From: Tropicimonas sp047971885
GTDB taxonomy: Bacteria > Pseudomonadota > Alphaproteobacteria > Rhodobacterales > Rhodobacteraceae
Length of the DNA: 31,475 nucleotides
Direction of reading: 5' to 3'
NCBI RefSeq assembly: GCF_047971885.1
Contig: NZ_JBKEAE010000154.1
Coordinates: forward strand, 1-31,475
A program made the translations under genes and the position numbers. Within the stretch, counting starts at the first letter, position 1. The number at the start of each line of letters is the position of its first letter. Under the pieces are notes generated by a model, which saw nothing but the letters and a program-made list of their open reading frames with translations, made no database searches and had not been told where the DNA came from. Below, in pieces: positions 1 through 7,674 of this stretch.

Positions 1-254
1 GCGTCCGGCACCATGGTGCGCAGCTTGAGCAGGCGGAAGACCCGCGCGTCGCGGCCGATGCGGTCCTGGCGGAAGAAGGCGGGGCCACCCTCGAGACGCA
101 CGGCCAGCGCCATCAGAAGGATCAGCGGAACGGTGATCGGGGCGGTCGCGACGACCAGCAGGATATCGAGCAGGCGCTTGCCGAAATGGCCATACACCCG
201 AAGCCTCGGAACCTGGATAATCGGGATTGCCTGATGCAGATCGTTCTTGTTCAT
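1..254 (-). CDS. Sugar transferase (undecaprenyl-phosphate glycosyl-1-phosphate transferase family), N-terminal part
   Basis: This is the first ~84 codons of a gene that runs off the left edge. The start at 254 follows a GAGAG ribosome site. A basic N-terminus leads into 'KRLLDILLVV', a hydrophobic membrane segment, then 'LEGGPAFFRQDRIGR' and 'FRLLKLRTM'. That is the signature order of the bacterial sugar transferase family (PF02397; WcaJ, ExoY, PssY relatives). These enzymes load the first sugar phosphate onto undecaprenyl phosphate at the inner membrane to begin exopolysaccharide or capsule repeat units. It lies 55 bp downstream of the Ig/beta-barrel gene on the same strand. The catalytic C-terminal half is outside the window, so the sugar cannot be predicted. 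Confidence 0.88.
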   Translation of the reverse strand, partial: MNKNDLHQAIPIIQVPRLRVYGHFGKRLLDILLVVATAPITVPLILLMALAVRLEGGPAFFRQDRIGRDARVFRLLKLRTMVPD

Positions 255-309
255 CTCTCAAACCGCCGTTCCCGGAGCCTGCGTACCGGCCCTTTCGTGC
301 CCCTTCACA

Positions 310-2556
310 TCAGAAATTCAGTTCGAAACGAAGGTTTGCGCCGTACCCCTCGTAATCGGATCCGATGCCGTCATAGAAGGCCCCGGTGCGGAACGATCCG
401 CCATTCTCGAGATCGTAATCTACCCCGAGTTCGGTCCGGCCGCGTATGCCCTCGAAATCGTAATCGTCGCTTCCGCCGGCGGTTGAAGTGTAGATTCCGG
501 AAACGCCGCCGACGAGGATCAGGCTTCCGGTCTGCACCGGAATTGGCGTGCTGAAGTCCATCCCCGCATTCAGTTGTGTCAGGCTGACGGTCTGACCTGT
601 GATCGTGTTGCCCAGACTGTCGGTATAGGTGACCTGCCGGTCCTCGACGAAGGTGAAATCCACAAGCGGCATCAGCGTCGCGGCCCGGTAGCGGTATTCT
701 CCGGTCGCCCGGAACTGCGCCAGCCAGCGCTCGCTATTGAAACTGTCGGTGTAGGTATCGAGCGGGGAGATCTCGTTATCGGTCTGCCCGAACAGCAGGC
801 GCCCCTCGAAGTAAAGCGGGTGATCCGGGGTCTTGGCGACGAAATAGGGGCCGACCAGCCAGCCGTGACCGGACGCATCGTTGGCGTCGTCCTCGGCGCT
901 GTCGAACTGGATCATGCCCCCCACGATCAGGCTGGGGTTCACGAAGCCGTGCGCGCCGATCGTTCCCAGCACATAGGAGCTTTCGTCCGACCACGAACCC
1001 GAGATTTCCGCCCAGGTATTGCCCTTGTGGAAACAGCCGTCGATAAATCCATCCTCCCCGGACGCGCGGGCGTCGAAGGCGCCGCAGCCCGAACCTCGCA
1101 GGAAGCGGGTCAGGCCGGGCTGGTTCGACGCCAGGTTGTTGGCACGTCCCAGCATGAAACCGGCGATCTTGCGCTGGGTCAGGTCGACGATTTCGTTGCG
1201 CACAACCAGCGTGTTGGACATCGTGTTGTTTTCGCCGTCACCGTTCTGCGCCGCGCCGGCGGGCACGGTGATATCGACGTCACCGTTGCCGGTGGGAGTG
1301 ATGCGCAGGGTATAGACAGACGGACCGCCAGAGATCCCCGTGACGCTGCCATTGGTCACCGTCACATCGCCTGCCGGGTCGTCAAAGCCCGTCACACCCT
1401 CGGAAAAGGTCGCGGTGATGGAAAACGGTGCCGTCCCCGTCAGTGTCGTGGGTGCGCCGGACAGGATGACGGTGGCGCCTTCACCCTGTGGGTCCGTGCC
1501 GCCGTCATCGGCCCGTACCGTCACGGTGTTCGACGCGGCGGTATCATTGCCCCCGTCGTCCTGTGCCGCCCCGGCGGGTACGGATATTTCGACATCGCCA
1601 TTGCCATTCGGCGCGATCACGATCGTGTACTCCGAAGGCCCGCCGGCAATGGCGGTGACGGTACCGTTGATCACGTTCACGTCGCGGGCAAGATCGTCAA
1701 AACCGGTCACGTCTCCCGAAAAGACTGCCGTCAGGGTAAAGGGCTCGGTGCCATTCAGTGTTGCGGGCGCGCCAGAAAGAGTGACCGCCGTGACCCGCGA
1801 GGTCAGCGTGTTGGAAACGGTGTTGCCGTTGCCACCGGCATCCTGTGCCGCTCCCGCGGGTACGGTGACCGTAACCTCTCCGCCGCCATCGGGGGTGATT
1901 TCGAGCGTATAGACCGACGGGCCGCCGGAAATGCCGGTAACCGCGCCGTTCGTTACCGTCACATCGCCGGTCAGGTCGTCGAAGCCCGTCACATCCTCGG
2001 AAAAGGTGGCGGTCACAGTGAACGGTACCGTTGTTCCCGGCGAACCGGAAAGGGCAACGGTGGGGCTGGTGGTGTCGATTTCGCTGCGTGTCGCGATCAG
2101 AGCGGTGCCCGAAACCCCCGACAGGGCATATTCATAGCGGTAGCGGGTACCATCCTCCGTGCCCTCGAACGACAGGCCCAGATACGAGACATCTGCAACT
2201 TCGGTCGCGGCGGCGGGCAAAATGCTCTGCTGAAGATCGGCAACATCGTCGATTCCGCAGGATTCGATCTTGGACAGGGTTACGGCACTCGCCGATATCG
2301 ATGTGGCGGGCGTTATCCAGAGCCTGCCGCCCACACTTTCGGTCGGACCATCGCCACCTTGCAACTGAATGAAGGTCAGGCCGGTATCCGCCGAGGCGCT
2401 GTAGGTAAGGGTGCAGGCGGTCGCTCCGAGGTTCCGTTGCTCAGGGAGGGTTCCGCCGGTGGCGCTGCCGTCCAGCGCCCGGCCCTGACCGCCCGCGAGC
2501 AGAATCGCCGCAACGGTTGCCGCAGCCAGTGTCTTCATTGTCAGTGTCTTCAACAT
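310..2556 (-). CDS. Ig-like repeat outer-membrane beta-barrel (autotransporter-like) protein
   Basis: The frame is open from 2658, but the start at 2556 (MLKTLTMKTLAAA...) gives a clean Sec signal peptide ending near 'GGQGRA', for 748 aa; a second Met at 2538 is also possible. A ~140-residue extracellular domain with a few cysteines comes first. Three Ig-like repeats follow (about residues 163-253, 257-350 and 362-453). Each contains 'FSxxVTGFDD', 'GGPSxYT' and 'VPAGAAQ', resembling bacterial Ig-like domains of large adhesins. The last ~285 residues have alternating aromatic strands and end in '...LRFELNF', with the terminal Phe typical of beta-barrels inserted by the Bam machinery. Inferred role: surface adhesin or structural outer-membrane protein. 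It is separated from the upstream VPLPA gene by a hairpin, so it may have its own promoter. Confidence 0.8.
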   Translation of the reverse strand: MLKTLTMKTLAAATVAAILLAGGQGRALDGSATGGTLPEQRNLGATACTLTYSASADTGLTFIQLQGGDGPTESVGGRLWITPATSISASAVTLSKIESCGIDDVADLQQSILPAAATEVADVSYLGLSFEGTEDGTRYRYEYALSGVSGTALIATRSEIDTTSPTVALSGSPGTTVPFTVTATFSEDVTGFDDLTGDVTVTNGAVTGISGGPSVYTLEITPDGGGEVTVTVPAGAAQDAGGNGNTVSNTLTSRVTAVTLSGAPATLNGTEPFTLTAVFSGDVTGFDDLARDVNVINGTVTAIAGGPSEYTIVIAPNGNGDVEISVPAGAAQDDGGNDTAASNTVTVRADDGGTDPQGEGATVILSGAPTTLTGTAPFSITATFSEGVTGFDDPAGDVTVTNGSVTGISGGPSVYTLRITPTGNGDVDITVPAGAAQNGDGENNTMSNTLVVRNEIVDLTQRKIAGFMLGRANNLASNQPGLTRFLRGSGCGAFDARASGEDGFIDGCFHKGNTWAEISGSWSDESSYVLGTIGAHGFVNPSLIVGGMIQFDSAEDDANDASGHGWLVGPYFVAKTPDHPLYFEGRLLFGQTDNEISPLDTYTDSFNSERWLAQFRATGEYRYRAATLMPLVDFTFVEDRQVTYTDSLGNTITGQTVSLTQLNAGMDFSTPIPVQTGSLILVGGVSGIYTSTAGGSDDYDFEGIRGRTELGVDYDLENGGSFRTGAFYDGIGSDYEGYGANLRFELNF

Positions 2557-2619
2557 GGAACCCGATCCCGAAAATTTCCACCGGACCCGCCTGCACGGGG
2601 CGGTCGATTGCTGTGGGAG

Positions 2620-2645
2620 AAGCCGGCGCCCGAAGGCGCTGGCTT
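2620..2645 (-). terminator. Hairpin between VPLPA-CTERM gene and Ig/beta-barrel gene
   Basis: The arms aagccggcgcc (2620-2630) and ggcgctggctt (2635-2645) pair with one wobble around a cgaa tetraloop. It begins 26 bp past the stop of the VPLPA-CTERM gene at 2671. The tail on the minus strand is only weakly T-rich, so it could be a terminator or an attenuating element. Confidence 0.5.
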
Positions 2646-2670
2646 CAACCCCGATCATGCCGAGGCGGTC

Positions 2671-3639
2671 TCAGGCTGCCTTGCGCTTGCGGCGTCCGAA
2701 AAAGCCCATCACGCCCAGGCCACCGGCCAGAAGCGGCAGCGCGGCGGGAAGCGGCACGCTTTCAACAGAGCTTACCTCATAGGCGTAGCTGAGGGTTCCG
2801 ATGACATCGCCTCCGGCAAAATTCAGCCCGGTGCTCGGCCATTGGGCGAGGAAATCGCTCGAATCCTCGAAGGCGAACGCCGTGAAGCCGTAGTTGAGGT
2901 ATTGAGCCATCGTGTCGGTAAGGGCGAGATCCCAGATACTGTCGTCGTCCGTCCCGACAAGCGTGAACAGGTGGAAATAGTCGGCCTCGTCGACCACACC
3001 GTCGAAGTTGGTGTCACGCTCGGTCATGTTGTCGATCACGCCGTCGACAAACGCGCCGGAGGTATTGATGGTAAAACCGTTCAGCGTGTGCCGGCAGCAG
3101 GTGCGCAGGTTGCCGTCGTTCAGCCGGGCGACCTGTTCGTCGGTCAGGGTGTAGGAGGTGGTCGGATCGCGATAGTCGGTAAAGACGTTCGGATCGTCGG
3201 TCGGAACGTAGTTGATGTTCCGCATCTCGTCCGTGATACCCGCCGCGATATCCTCTTCGCTCGGCCGGAAGGAGAAATTCTTCACCGCCGCGAAGGAAGA
3301 GATTTCCTCGCCCTCGGTGTTGATCGGGTAAAGATAGATGCCGCGCGTGCGCAGGCTCAGCAGCGCACCGCCGTCGTCGAGCACCTGGCTGCCGGATCCG
3401 GTGAGAACGTTGTTGTCGTCCAGCCCGGTCGCGCTCACGCTCGCCGTGCTTGTCGGATAGCCGGTCTCTTCGTTGGTCCGCCAGTTCGTGCCGAGATAGA
3501 GTTCGGCAAGCGGGGCGGTGATTTGGAAGGTGGCAGAGCCGCCGGTGATGACATCGATCGTCGCGGCCTGTGTCTGCGAGGCGATCGCAGCCGAAGCCGC
3601 CACGACGGTAGCCGCCGCAGCCAAGTGTCTTTTCAACAT
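2671..3639 (-). CDS. VPLPA-CTERM sorting domain protein with an EF-hand-like loop
   Basis: The frame is open from 3744, but the start at 3639 is favoured. It has an AGGAG site just upstream and gives a signal peptide (MLKRHLAAAATVVAAS... cut near SQTQA), for 322 aa. The tail (residues 295-322) has VPLPA, a hydrophobic segment and the basic end 'GRRKRKAA'. This is the tripartite VPLPA-CTERM signal recognised by exosortase-type enzymes (XrtD in Rhodobacterales). Residues 209-220 form an EF-hand-like Ca2+ loop (DTNFDGVVDEAD). A vicinal Cys pair lies near residue 181. The body matches no family I recognise. It is probably exported, processed at the membrane and released or anchored to the surface matrix, consistent with the EPS-type transferase nearby. 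Confidence 0.82.
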   Translation of the reverse strand: MLKRHLAAAATVVAASAAIASQTQAATIDVITGGSATFQITAPLAELYLGTNWRTNEETGYPTSTASVSATGLDDNNVLTGSGSQVLDDGGALLSLRTRGIYLYPINTEGEEISSFAAVKNFSFRPSEEDIAAGITDEMRNINYVPTDDPNVFTDYRDPTTSYTLTDEQVARLNDGNLRTCCRHTLNGFTINTSGAFVDGVIDNMTERDTNFDGVVDEADYFHLFTLVGTDDDSIWDLALTDTMAQYLNYGFTAFAFEDSSDFLAQWPSTGLNFAGGDVIGTLSYAYEVSSVESVPLPAALPLLAGGLGVMGFFGRRKRKAA

Positions 3640-3798
3640 CTGGATACTCCTGATCACGATAAATTTTTTGGGATTTTGGTGCCGGGCGCGGTGCCTGCCG
3701 GACTTATATACGAGTTTTTGGAGCGCCTCAATGGAATTAATCAAATTTAAACGATTATCTTATTGTTTTTATTGATGATTTATAGAGACGATCCAATT
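3640..3798 (-). promoter_or_regulatory. AT-rich leader/promoter region of the VPLPA-CTERM gene
   Basis: This stretch is much more AT-rich than its surroundings, with several T/A runs at 3658-3671 and 3735-3780. It precedes the minus-strand gene starting at 3639 and follows the hairpin that closes the upstream gene. It is the natural place for that gene's promoter. No clear -35/-10 pair or operator can be assigned. Confidence 0.4.
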
Positions 3799-3820
3799 CC
3801 CGCAGGCATGGACCTGCGGG
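3799..3820 (-). terminator. Perfect 8-bp hairpin downstream of the short VPLPA-CTERM gene
   Basis: cccgcagg (3799-3806) and cctgcggg (3813-3820) form a perfect stem with a 6-nt loop, about 70 bp past the stop at 3890 on the minus strand. A T-run is absent, so termination strength is uncertain. Confidence 0.5.
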
Positions 3821-3889
3821 ATAGCTCTGTTTCATATTCGGCACGGCTGGCTTCGGACGCCCTGAATAACGGGTACACTTGCCGCAGAT

Positions 3890-4444
3890 CTACCGGCGGC
3901 GGCGAGCCACCAGGCCAAGACCGGCCAGTACGGTAGAAAAGAGAATGCCGGTAGCCGGCAGCGGAACAACACCGGGACCAACCGCTTCCGTCTCGTAGAT
4001 TCTGAAGCTGGTCGAGAAGCTGGTGGCGCCGGTCGTCGCGAACCCGTCGAAAATACCGGCCGGAATGTCTATCTCGACATAGAGCGACGCGGAAAGCCCG
4101 GCGAAAGCACCGCTGGCACTGGTGACCGAGAACAACGCATCGCCCAGATCGCCGCTGTCGGAATAGCCGCGCGCCAGACTTTCGGCGTCGAGACCCGATC
4201 CCAGAGCGTCGCTCAGCGTCAACACGAAATCGCTGTTGCCGTAGGGCGCAATGCCGGTGGCGGCCAACAGGACCGCATCCAGGAAACTGTTGTTGGCGAC
4301 GGCGCTGCCAGCGTCCGCCACAACCGCGACCCCGTCGAAAGAAAGATACGGGCCATCCTTCGCCGTCAGGCCGAAGGCGGACAGATCGACGAGTGCCGCG
4401 CTTGCCCCGGAGGCAAACGAGGCGGCGACCAGCGCGGCGGCCAT
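3890..4444 (-). CDS. Short VPLPA-CTERM sorting domain protein
   Basis: The protein is 184 aa from the only in-frame ATG (4444). It begins directly with a signal-peptide core (MAAALVAASFASGASA) without the usual basic n-region. It ends with VPLPA, a hydrophobic stretch and 'ARRRR' (residues 160-184), a second VPLPA-CTERM exosortase signal. The middle is acidic, Ala/Ser/Gly-rich and predicted to be beta-structured. Another ATG at 4491 has a better ribosome site (AAGGGG) but is in a different frame. One extra T in the T5 run at 4467-4471 would join it and supply a normal n-region (MNCQFRNFFKIGHGRA...). The annotated N-terminus may therefore be short. Function unknown; probably a secreted matrix or surface protein. 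Confidence 0.75.
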   Translation of the reverse strand: MAAALVAASFASGASAALVDLSAFGLTAKDGPYLSFDGVAVVADAGSAVANNSFLDAVLLAATGIAPYGNSDFVLTLSDALGSGLDAESLARGYSDSGDLGDALFSVTSASGAFAGLSASLYVEIDIPAGIFDGFATTGATSFSTSFRIYETEAVGPGVVPLPATGILFSTVLAGLGLVARRRR

Positions 4445-4522
4445 CGCCCGCCCGTGGCCGATTTTGAAAAATTCCGAAACTGGCAGTTCATTTCAAACCC
4501 CTTGTGCATATTGTGGAGCGGC

Positions 4523-4563
4523 TGCGCCCGCCCGGACCGGCCATGCCGGAGCGGACGGGCGCA
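4523..4563 (-). terminator. Long hairpin after the DUF4347/RTX gene
   Basis: A 19-bp stem (4523-4541 with 4545-4563; three imperfect positions, one a G-U wobble) with a 3-nt loop lies 9 bp beyond the stop at 4572 on the minus strand. It probably terminates the large secreted-protein gene before the short VPLPA-CTERM gene. It has no U-tract. Confidence 0.6.
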
Positions 4564-4571
4564 TCGTCAGG

Positions 4572-5552
4572 TCAGACCAGCAGATCGCTGGCCGGATCGA
4601 AATCGGCCAGGCTGACCAGCACGATCCGGTCGCTGTCGCCTTCGAGAATCAGATGCGTGGAACCGCCGACATTGAGTTCCTGCGCGATCGCAGCACCGCC
4701 GAGATCGAGAAAATCGTCTTCGCTGAAGTCCATGATGAAGTCCGTTTCCGCGATGCCGTTGGATGTCTCCGATTTGAAGACAAACACATCCGCGCCACCG
4801 CCACCCATCAGAATGTCGATCGCGCCGGCCCCGCCGGAAATGACCTCGTCGGCCCCGGTTCCGAATAACCGGTCGATCCCGTCCGTGCCGTTGATTTCGA
4901 CGCTCTGGGCCCCTTCCACCGTGACCGCGACGGTGGCGGTGCTGGTGCCGCCCCGGCCGTCGGAGATGGTGTAGCTGAAGCTGTCGGTGCCCGAGAAGCC
5001 GGCGTTCGGCGTATAGACGACCTGGCCGCCCGCGATGGCAACCGAGCCGCTGGCGCCCTGGGTGACGCTGTCGATGCTCAGCGCATCGCCGTCGGCATCG
5101 CTGTCGTTGGCCAGAACGTCGATGCTCACCGCCTCGCCGAAGGCGGTGCCGGCGCTGTCGTCGGCCGCCACCGGCGCGCTGTTGACATGCTCGTTCACCC
5201 GGACCGTGACCCGGGCCTGATCAAGCTCCCCATCGGCGTTGCGCACCAGATAGGAGAAGGCATCGCGCCCGACGAACCCTTCCTCGGGCGTGTAGACGAT
5301 GGTGTCGTCGGTCAGATCGTCCGGCGTGCCGTTGTCGTTGATGACGGCGACGCCGTGCTGCATCAGACCCTGTTGGCTCGTGGTGCTGTCCTCGACGGAA
5401 ACAAGCTCGGCACCTGCGCCGTCGTTCGAAAGAACGTCGATTACGATCGAACGTCCGCTGGTAGTGGTCACATCGTCGTCAGAGGCTTCGAAATACTGCG
5501 CGTCGTTGTCCTTGATCTTCAGCTGGATTTCGCCGGCGCCCGTGGCCACCAC
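4572..5552 (-). CDS. C-terminal part of a frameshifted DUF4347/cadherin-like/RTX secreted protein
   Basis: The first ATG in this frame is at 5552 (326 aa), but homology-like sequence extends upstream to about 5642, where it continues the protein encoded at 5615-7594. Joined, the protein would be ~1007 aa. This part has the end of a Calx-beta-like domain ('LKIKDND'), two cadherin/VCBS-like domains (the second with 'SIDVLANDSDADGD' and 'YTISDGRGG') and a terminal region with 'GTDGIDRLFGTGADEV' and 'GGGGADVFVF'. That end resembles RTX/serralysin-type Ca2+-binding C-termini, which direct type I secretion. There is no ribosome site worth calling at 5552, so it is unlikely to be an independent gene. 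A long hairpin follows the stop. Confidence 0.7.
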   Translation of the reverse strand: MVATGAGEIQLKIKDNDAQYFEASDDDVTTTSGRSIVIDVLSNDGAGAELVSVEDSTTSQQGLMQHGVAVINDNGTPDDLTDDTIVYTPEEGFVGRDAFSYLVRNADGELDQARVTVRVNEHVNSAPVAADDSAGTAFGEAVSIDVLANDSDADGDALSIDSVTQGASGSVAIAGGQVVYTPNAGFSGTDSFSYTISDGRGGTSTATVAVTVEGAQSVEINGTDGIDRLFGTGADEVISGGAGAIDILMGGGGADVFVFKSETSNGIAETDFIMDFSEDDFLDLGGAAIAQELNVGGSTHLILEGDSDRIVLVSLADFDPASDLLV

Positions 5553-5614
5553 GTATTCGTCGAGATCGGCGCCTCCCGATTCGTCGTTCTTCTGGAAATC
5601 GACCAGCCGCCAGA

Positions 5615-7594
5615 TCAGTGTATCGACGCCGGTGTCGTTGTTGGGAAATAGCCCGGATCGCCCGGCAGCAGATCGTCGGGATCGGGCCAGAGCGGCAGGG
5701 TTACCGTGGCGGTTGCCGAGGTGATGGTGAAGCTCAGCCCCTCGCTGGGGGAATCCCAGCCGGTCGCATCCTCGAGACCCGAGAACACCGGATAGAGAAC
5801 CGTGCCGGAGGCCGTGTCGTAATACCGCTGGAGGACGAACTCGTTGATCCCGTACTGGAACAGGTCCTGGCCGCTGTCGCCGGCGCGATAGGCGGCGAGC
5901 CCGACGCGCGCACCTTCGGCCGGAAGGTTCTGGACCGTGAAAGTCAGCGTCACGGTGTCCAGATCGTCCTCGGAAAGGACGGTCCGGTTGGCGGAAATGC
6001 TCACCACCGGCAGGGCGACGGTGAAGTTGACCCTTGCGGTATCCGTGCTGCCCTGGCCATCGGAAACCGTATAGGTCACGCTGTCGGCACCGGTGAAGCC
6101 GGCATTCGGCGTATAGACGATCTTGCCGTCGACGATGCTTGCGGTCCCGTTTGACGGCCTGCCGACGCTCGCGATGCTCAGCGCATCGCCGTCGGCGTCG
6201 CTGTCGTTGGCCAGAACGTCGACGGTAACGGTACCGCCGGGTACGACATTGGCGCTGTCGTTCACCGCATCGGGGGCGGTGTTGGGCTTTTCGGCCACGG
6301 TCACGCTGACAGTTGCGGTATCGGTGCCGCCATTGCCGTCGGAAATCGTGTAGCTGAAGGTATCGTTCCCCGAGAAGCCGGTGTCGGGCGTATAGACCAC
6401 CCGCGTGCCGGAGATCGCAACCGAACCATGGGCGCCCTGGGTCACGCCCGAAAGGCTCAGCGTATCGCCGTCGGCGTCGCTGTCATTGGCAAGCACGCTG
6501 ATCGTGACGGCGGTTTCGTAGTTTGTGCTGGCGCTGTCGGCTACCGCATCGGGCGCATTGTTTTCCACCGGGACATCGTCGATGCTGTGGTATTCGGTGA
6601 ATTTCTGCGAGCCGTTGACGATCGTGTTGCTTACCGAATCGTTCGGCGCGTCGATCACGTTCCAGTAAAATGTGCGCGGGTTGTAGCTCGTCGGGCTGCC
6701 ATAGTAGGAAGTGTCGTCAAAGCCCACGAGGGTCAGCACGCCCGTCTTTTCGGTGATGCGAATCTCGAAGACGTACTGGTCGGGGAAGTTCGACAATCCT
6801 GCCGATACCGACTGATCGATGACCGGAAACTCGATTCCGCTGTAATAGGCTGGATTGAGCGCCTTGAAGATATCGAGTTCGTTGATTGCCTGACCGCCGG
6901 CGAGCGCCTGGCTGAGCGGTGCGTTCGGCGTGGCGGAGGCATAAACCCAGACGCTGACATATGTGCCGGCTGCCGGCGCTTCGTCCAGCTCGAAGATCAG
7001 ATCGAAGGTCGGCCCGGTCTCTCCGGGTGCGGGCACCTCGGTCACATAGGGTTGCGAGAGCGAGAAGGTCACCCTGTTCAGGGTTCCCGCATAGGTTTCA
7101 CGAAGCGCCTGCGAGAACAGCACATGGGGCTGCGGGCCCGAATGAGAGGACATGTCGAGCGCCCAGTTGCTTTCCCGCAGCGCGATGTGGCCGACCTCGC
7201 GCGAGGACGCCGAGACGCGCGCACCGGTCGTGGCGGCCAGAAGGTCGAGAAAGCGCGTGCCTTCCGGTCTCTGGCCGACATTGCATCCGTAGACGAGAAT
7301 TTCGGCGCCGGCGAGCAGATCGGCCCAGGCGCCGGTAGCAGCCGACCGTTCGATCAGCGTGTTCGCATCGAGCGCGCCACGGCCAAGAAACAGGCGGCCC
7401 GTCTCGCCGTGCCCGACGAGGTGGAGCCTGTTGACCGGCCCCTGACCGAGCGCATCGGAAATGACGGCAACCGGATCGTCGTCCGCCCGGATCACCCGGA
7501 CAGCAGCCCGCCCGGTGGCGTCGGCGACAAGCGAACGGTATTCCGGCACGCCGGCATCGACGATCAGCAGTTCATCAAGCATGTAATTTCTCAT
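5615..7594 (-). CDS. DUF4347 domain, cadherin-like repeat protein (N-terminal part, frameshifted at ~5642)
   Basis: The start at 7594 follows GGGAGAAAG. Residues 1-170 are a DUF4347 domain: 'LHLVGHGE' (57-64), 'VYGCNVG' (101-107) and the terminal 'YAGTLN'. This domain typically heads very large secreted repeat proteins. Then come a ~170-residue beta-rich region and two cadherin/VCBS-like domains (~345-435 and ~440-530), each with 'VLANDSDADGD', 'YTP..GF' and 'SDG.G'. A Calx-beta-like domain starts near 530 and is cut off. The frame ends with eight unrelated residues after 'GDPGYFP', while the -1 frame continues the domain without a gap. There is no Sec signal peptide, consistent with type I secretion via the RTX-like end encoded at 4572-5552. 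Likely a secreted adhesin or matrix protein. Confidence 0.8.
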   Translation of the reverse strand: MRNYMLDELLIVDAGVPEYRSLVADATGRAAVRVIRADDDPVAVISDALGQGPVNRLHLVGHGETGRLFLGRGALDANTLIERSAATGAWADLLAGAEILVYGCNVGQRPEGTRFLDLLAATTGARVSASSREVGHIALRESNWALDMSSHSGPQPHVLFSQALRETYAGTLNRVTFSLSQPYVTEVPAPGETGPTFDLIFELDEAPAAGTYVSVWVYASATPNAPLSQALAGGQAINELDIFKALNPAYYSGIEFPVIDQSVSAGLSNFPDQYVFEIRITEKTGVLTLVGFDDTSYYGSPTSYNPRTFYWNVIDAPNDSVSNTIVNGSQKFTEYHSIDDVPVENNAPDAVADSASTNYETAVTISVLANDSDADGDTLSLSGVTQGAHGSVAISGTRVVYTPDTGFSGNDTFSYTISDGNGGTDTATVSVTVAEKPNTAPDAVNDSANVVPGGTVTVDVLANDSDADGDALSIASVGRPSNGTASIVDGKIVYTPNAGFTGADSVTYTVSDGQGSTDTARVNFTVALPVVSISANRTVLSEDDLDTVTLTFTVQNLPAEGARVGLAAYRAGDSGQDLFQYGINEFVLQRYYDTASGTVLYPVFSGLEDATGWDSPSEGLSFTITSATATVTLPLWPDPDDLLPGDPGYFPTTTPASIH

Positions 7595-7648
7595 CGGAGC
7601 TTTCTCCCGGTCAGAACGCTGACACTGGAATTTCGGATTGTTCGGTGA

Positions 7649-7662
7649 GTTCCCCGGGGAAC
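7649..7662. promoter_or_regulatory. Perfect 14-bp palindrome between receptor and DUF4347 genes
   Basis: gttccccggggaac is a perfect palindrome in the 80-bp gap between the TonB receptor stop (7675) and the DUF4347 start (7594). It could be a short hairpin (GTTCC/GGAAC around ccgg) or an operator for the DUF4347 gene. Nothing in the sequence decides between them. Confidence 0.35.
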
Positions 7663-7674
7663 CTGCCTGTGAGG

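Noticed and set aside
574..3750. Long open plus-strand frame (~1058 codons) across the Ig/barrel and VPLPA genes
   Set aside because: It is antisense to two well-supported genes with signal peptides and family motifs. The translation is Arg/Gly/Ala-rich without domains, an effect of GC-rich codon bias.
4467..4471. Programmed frameshift at the T5 run in the short VPLPA gene
   Set aside because: The codons around it (AAT TTT TCA) do not make an X XXY YYZ heptamer; an indel error or alternative start is simpler.
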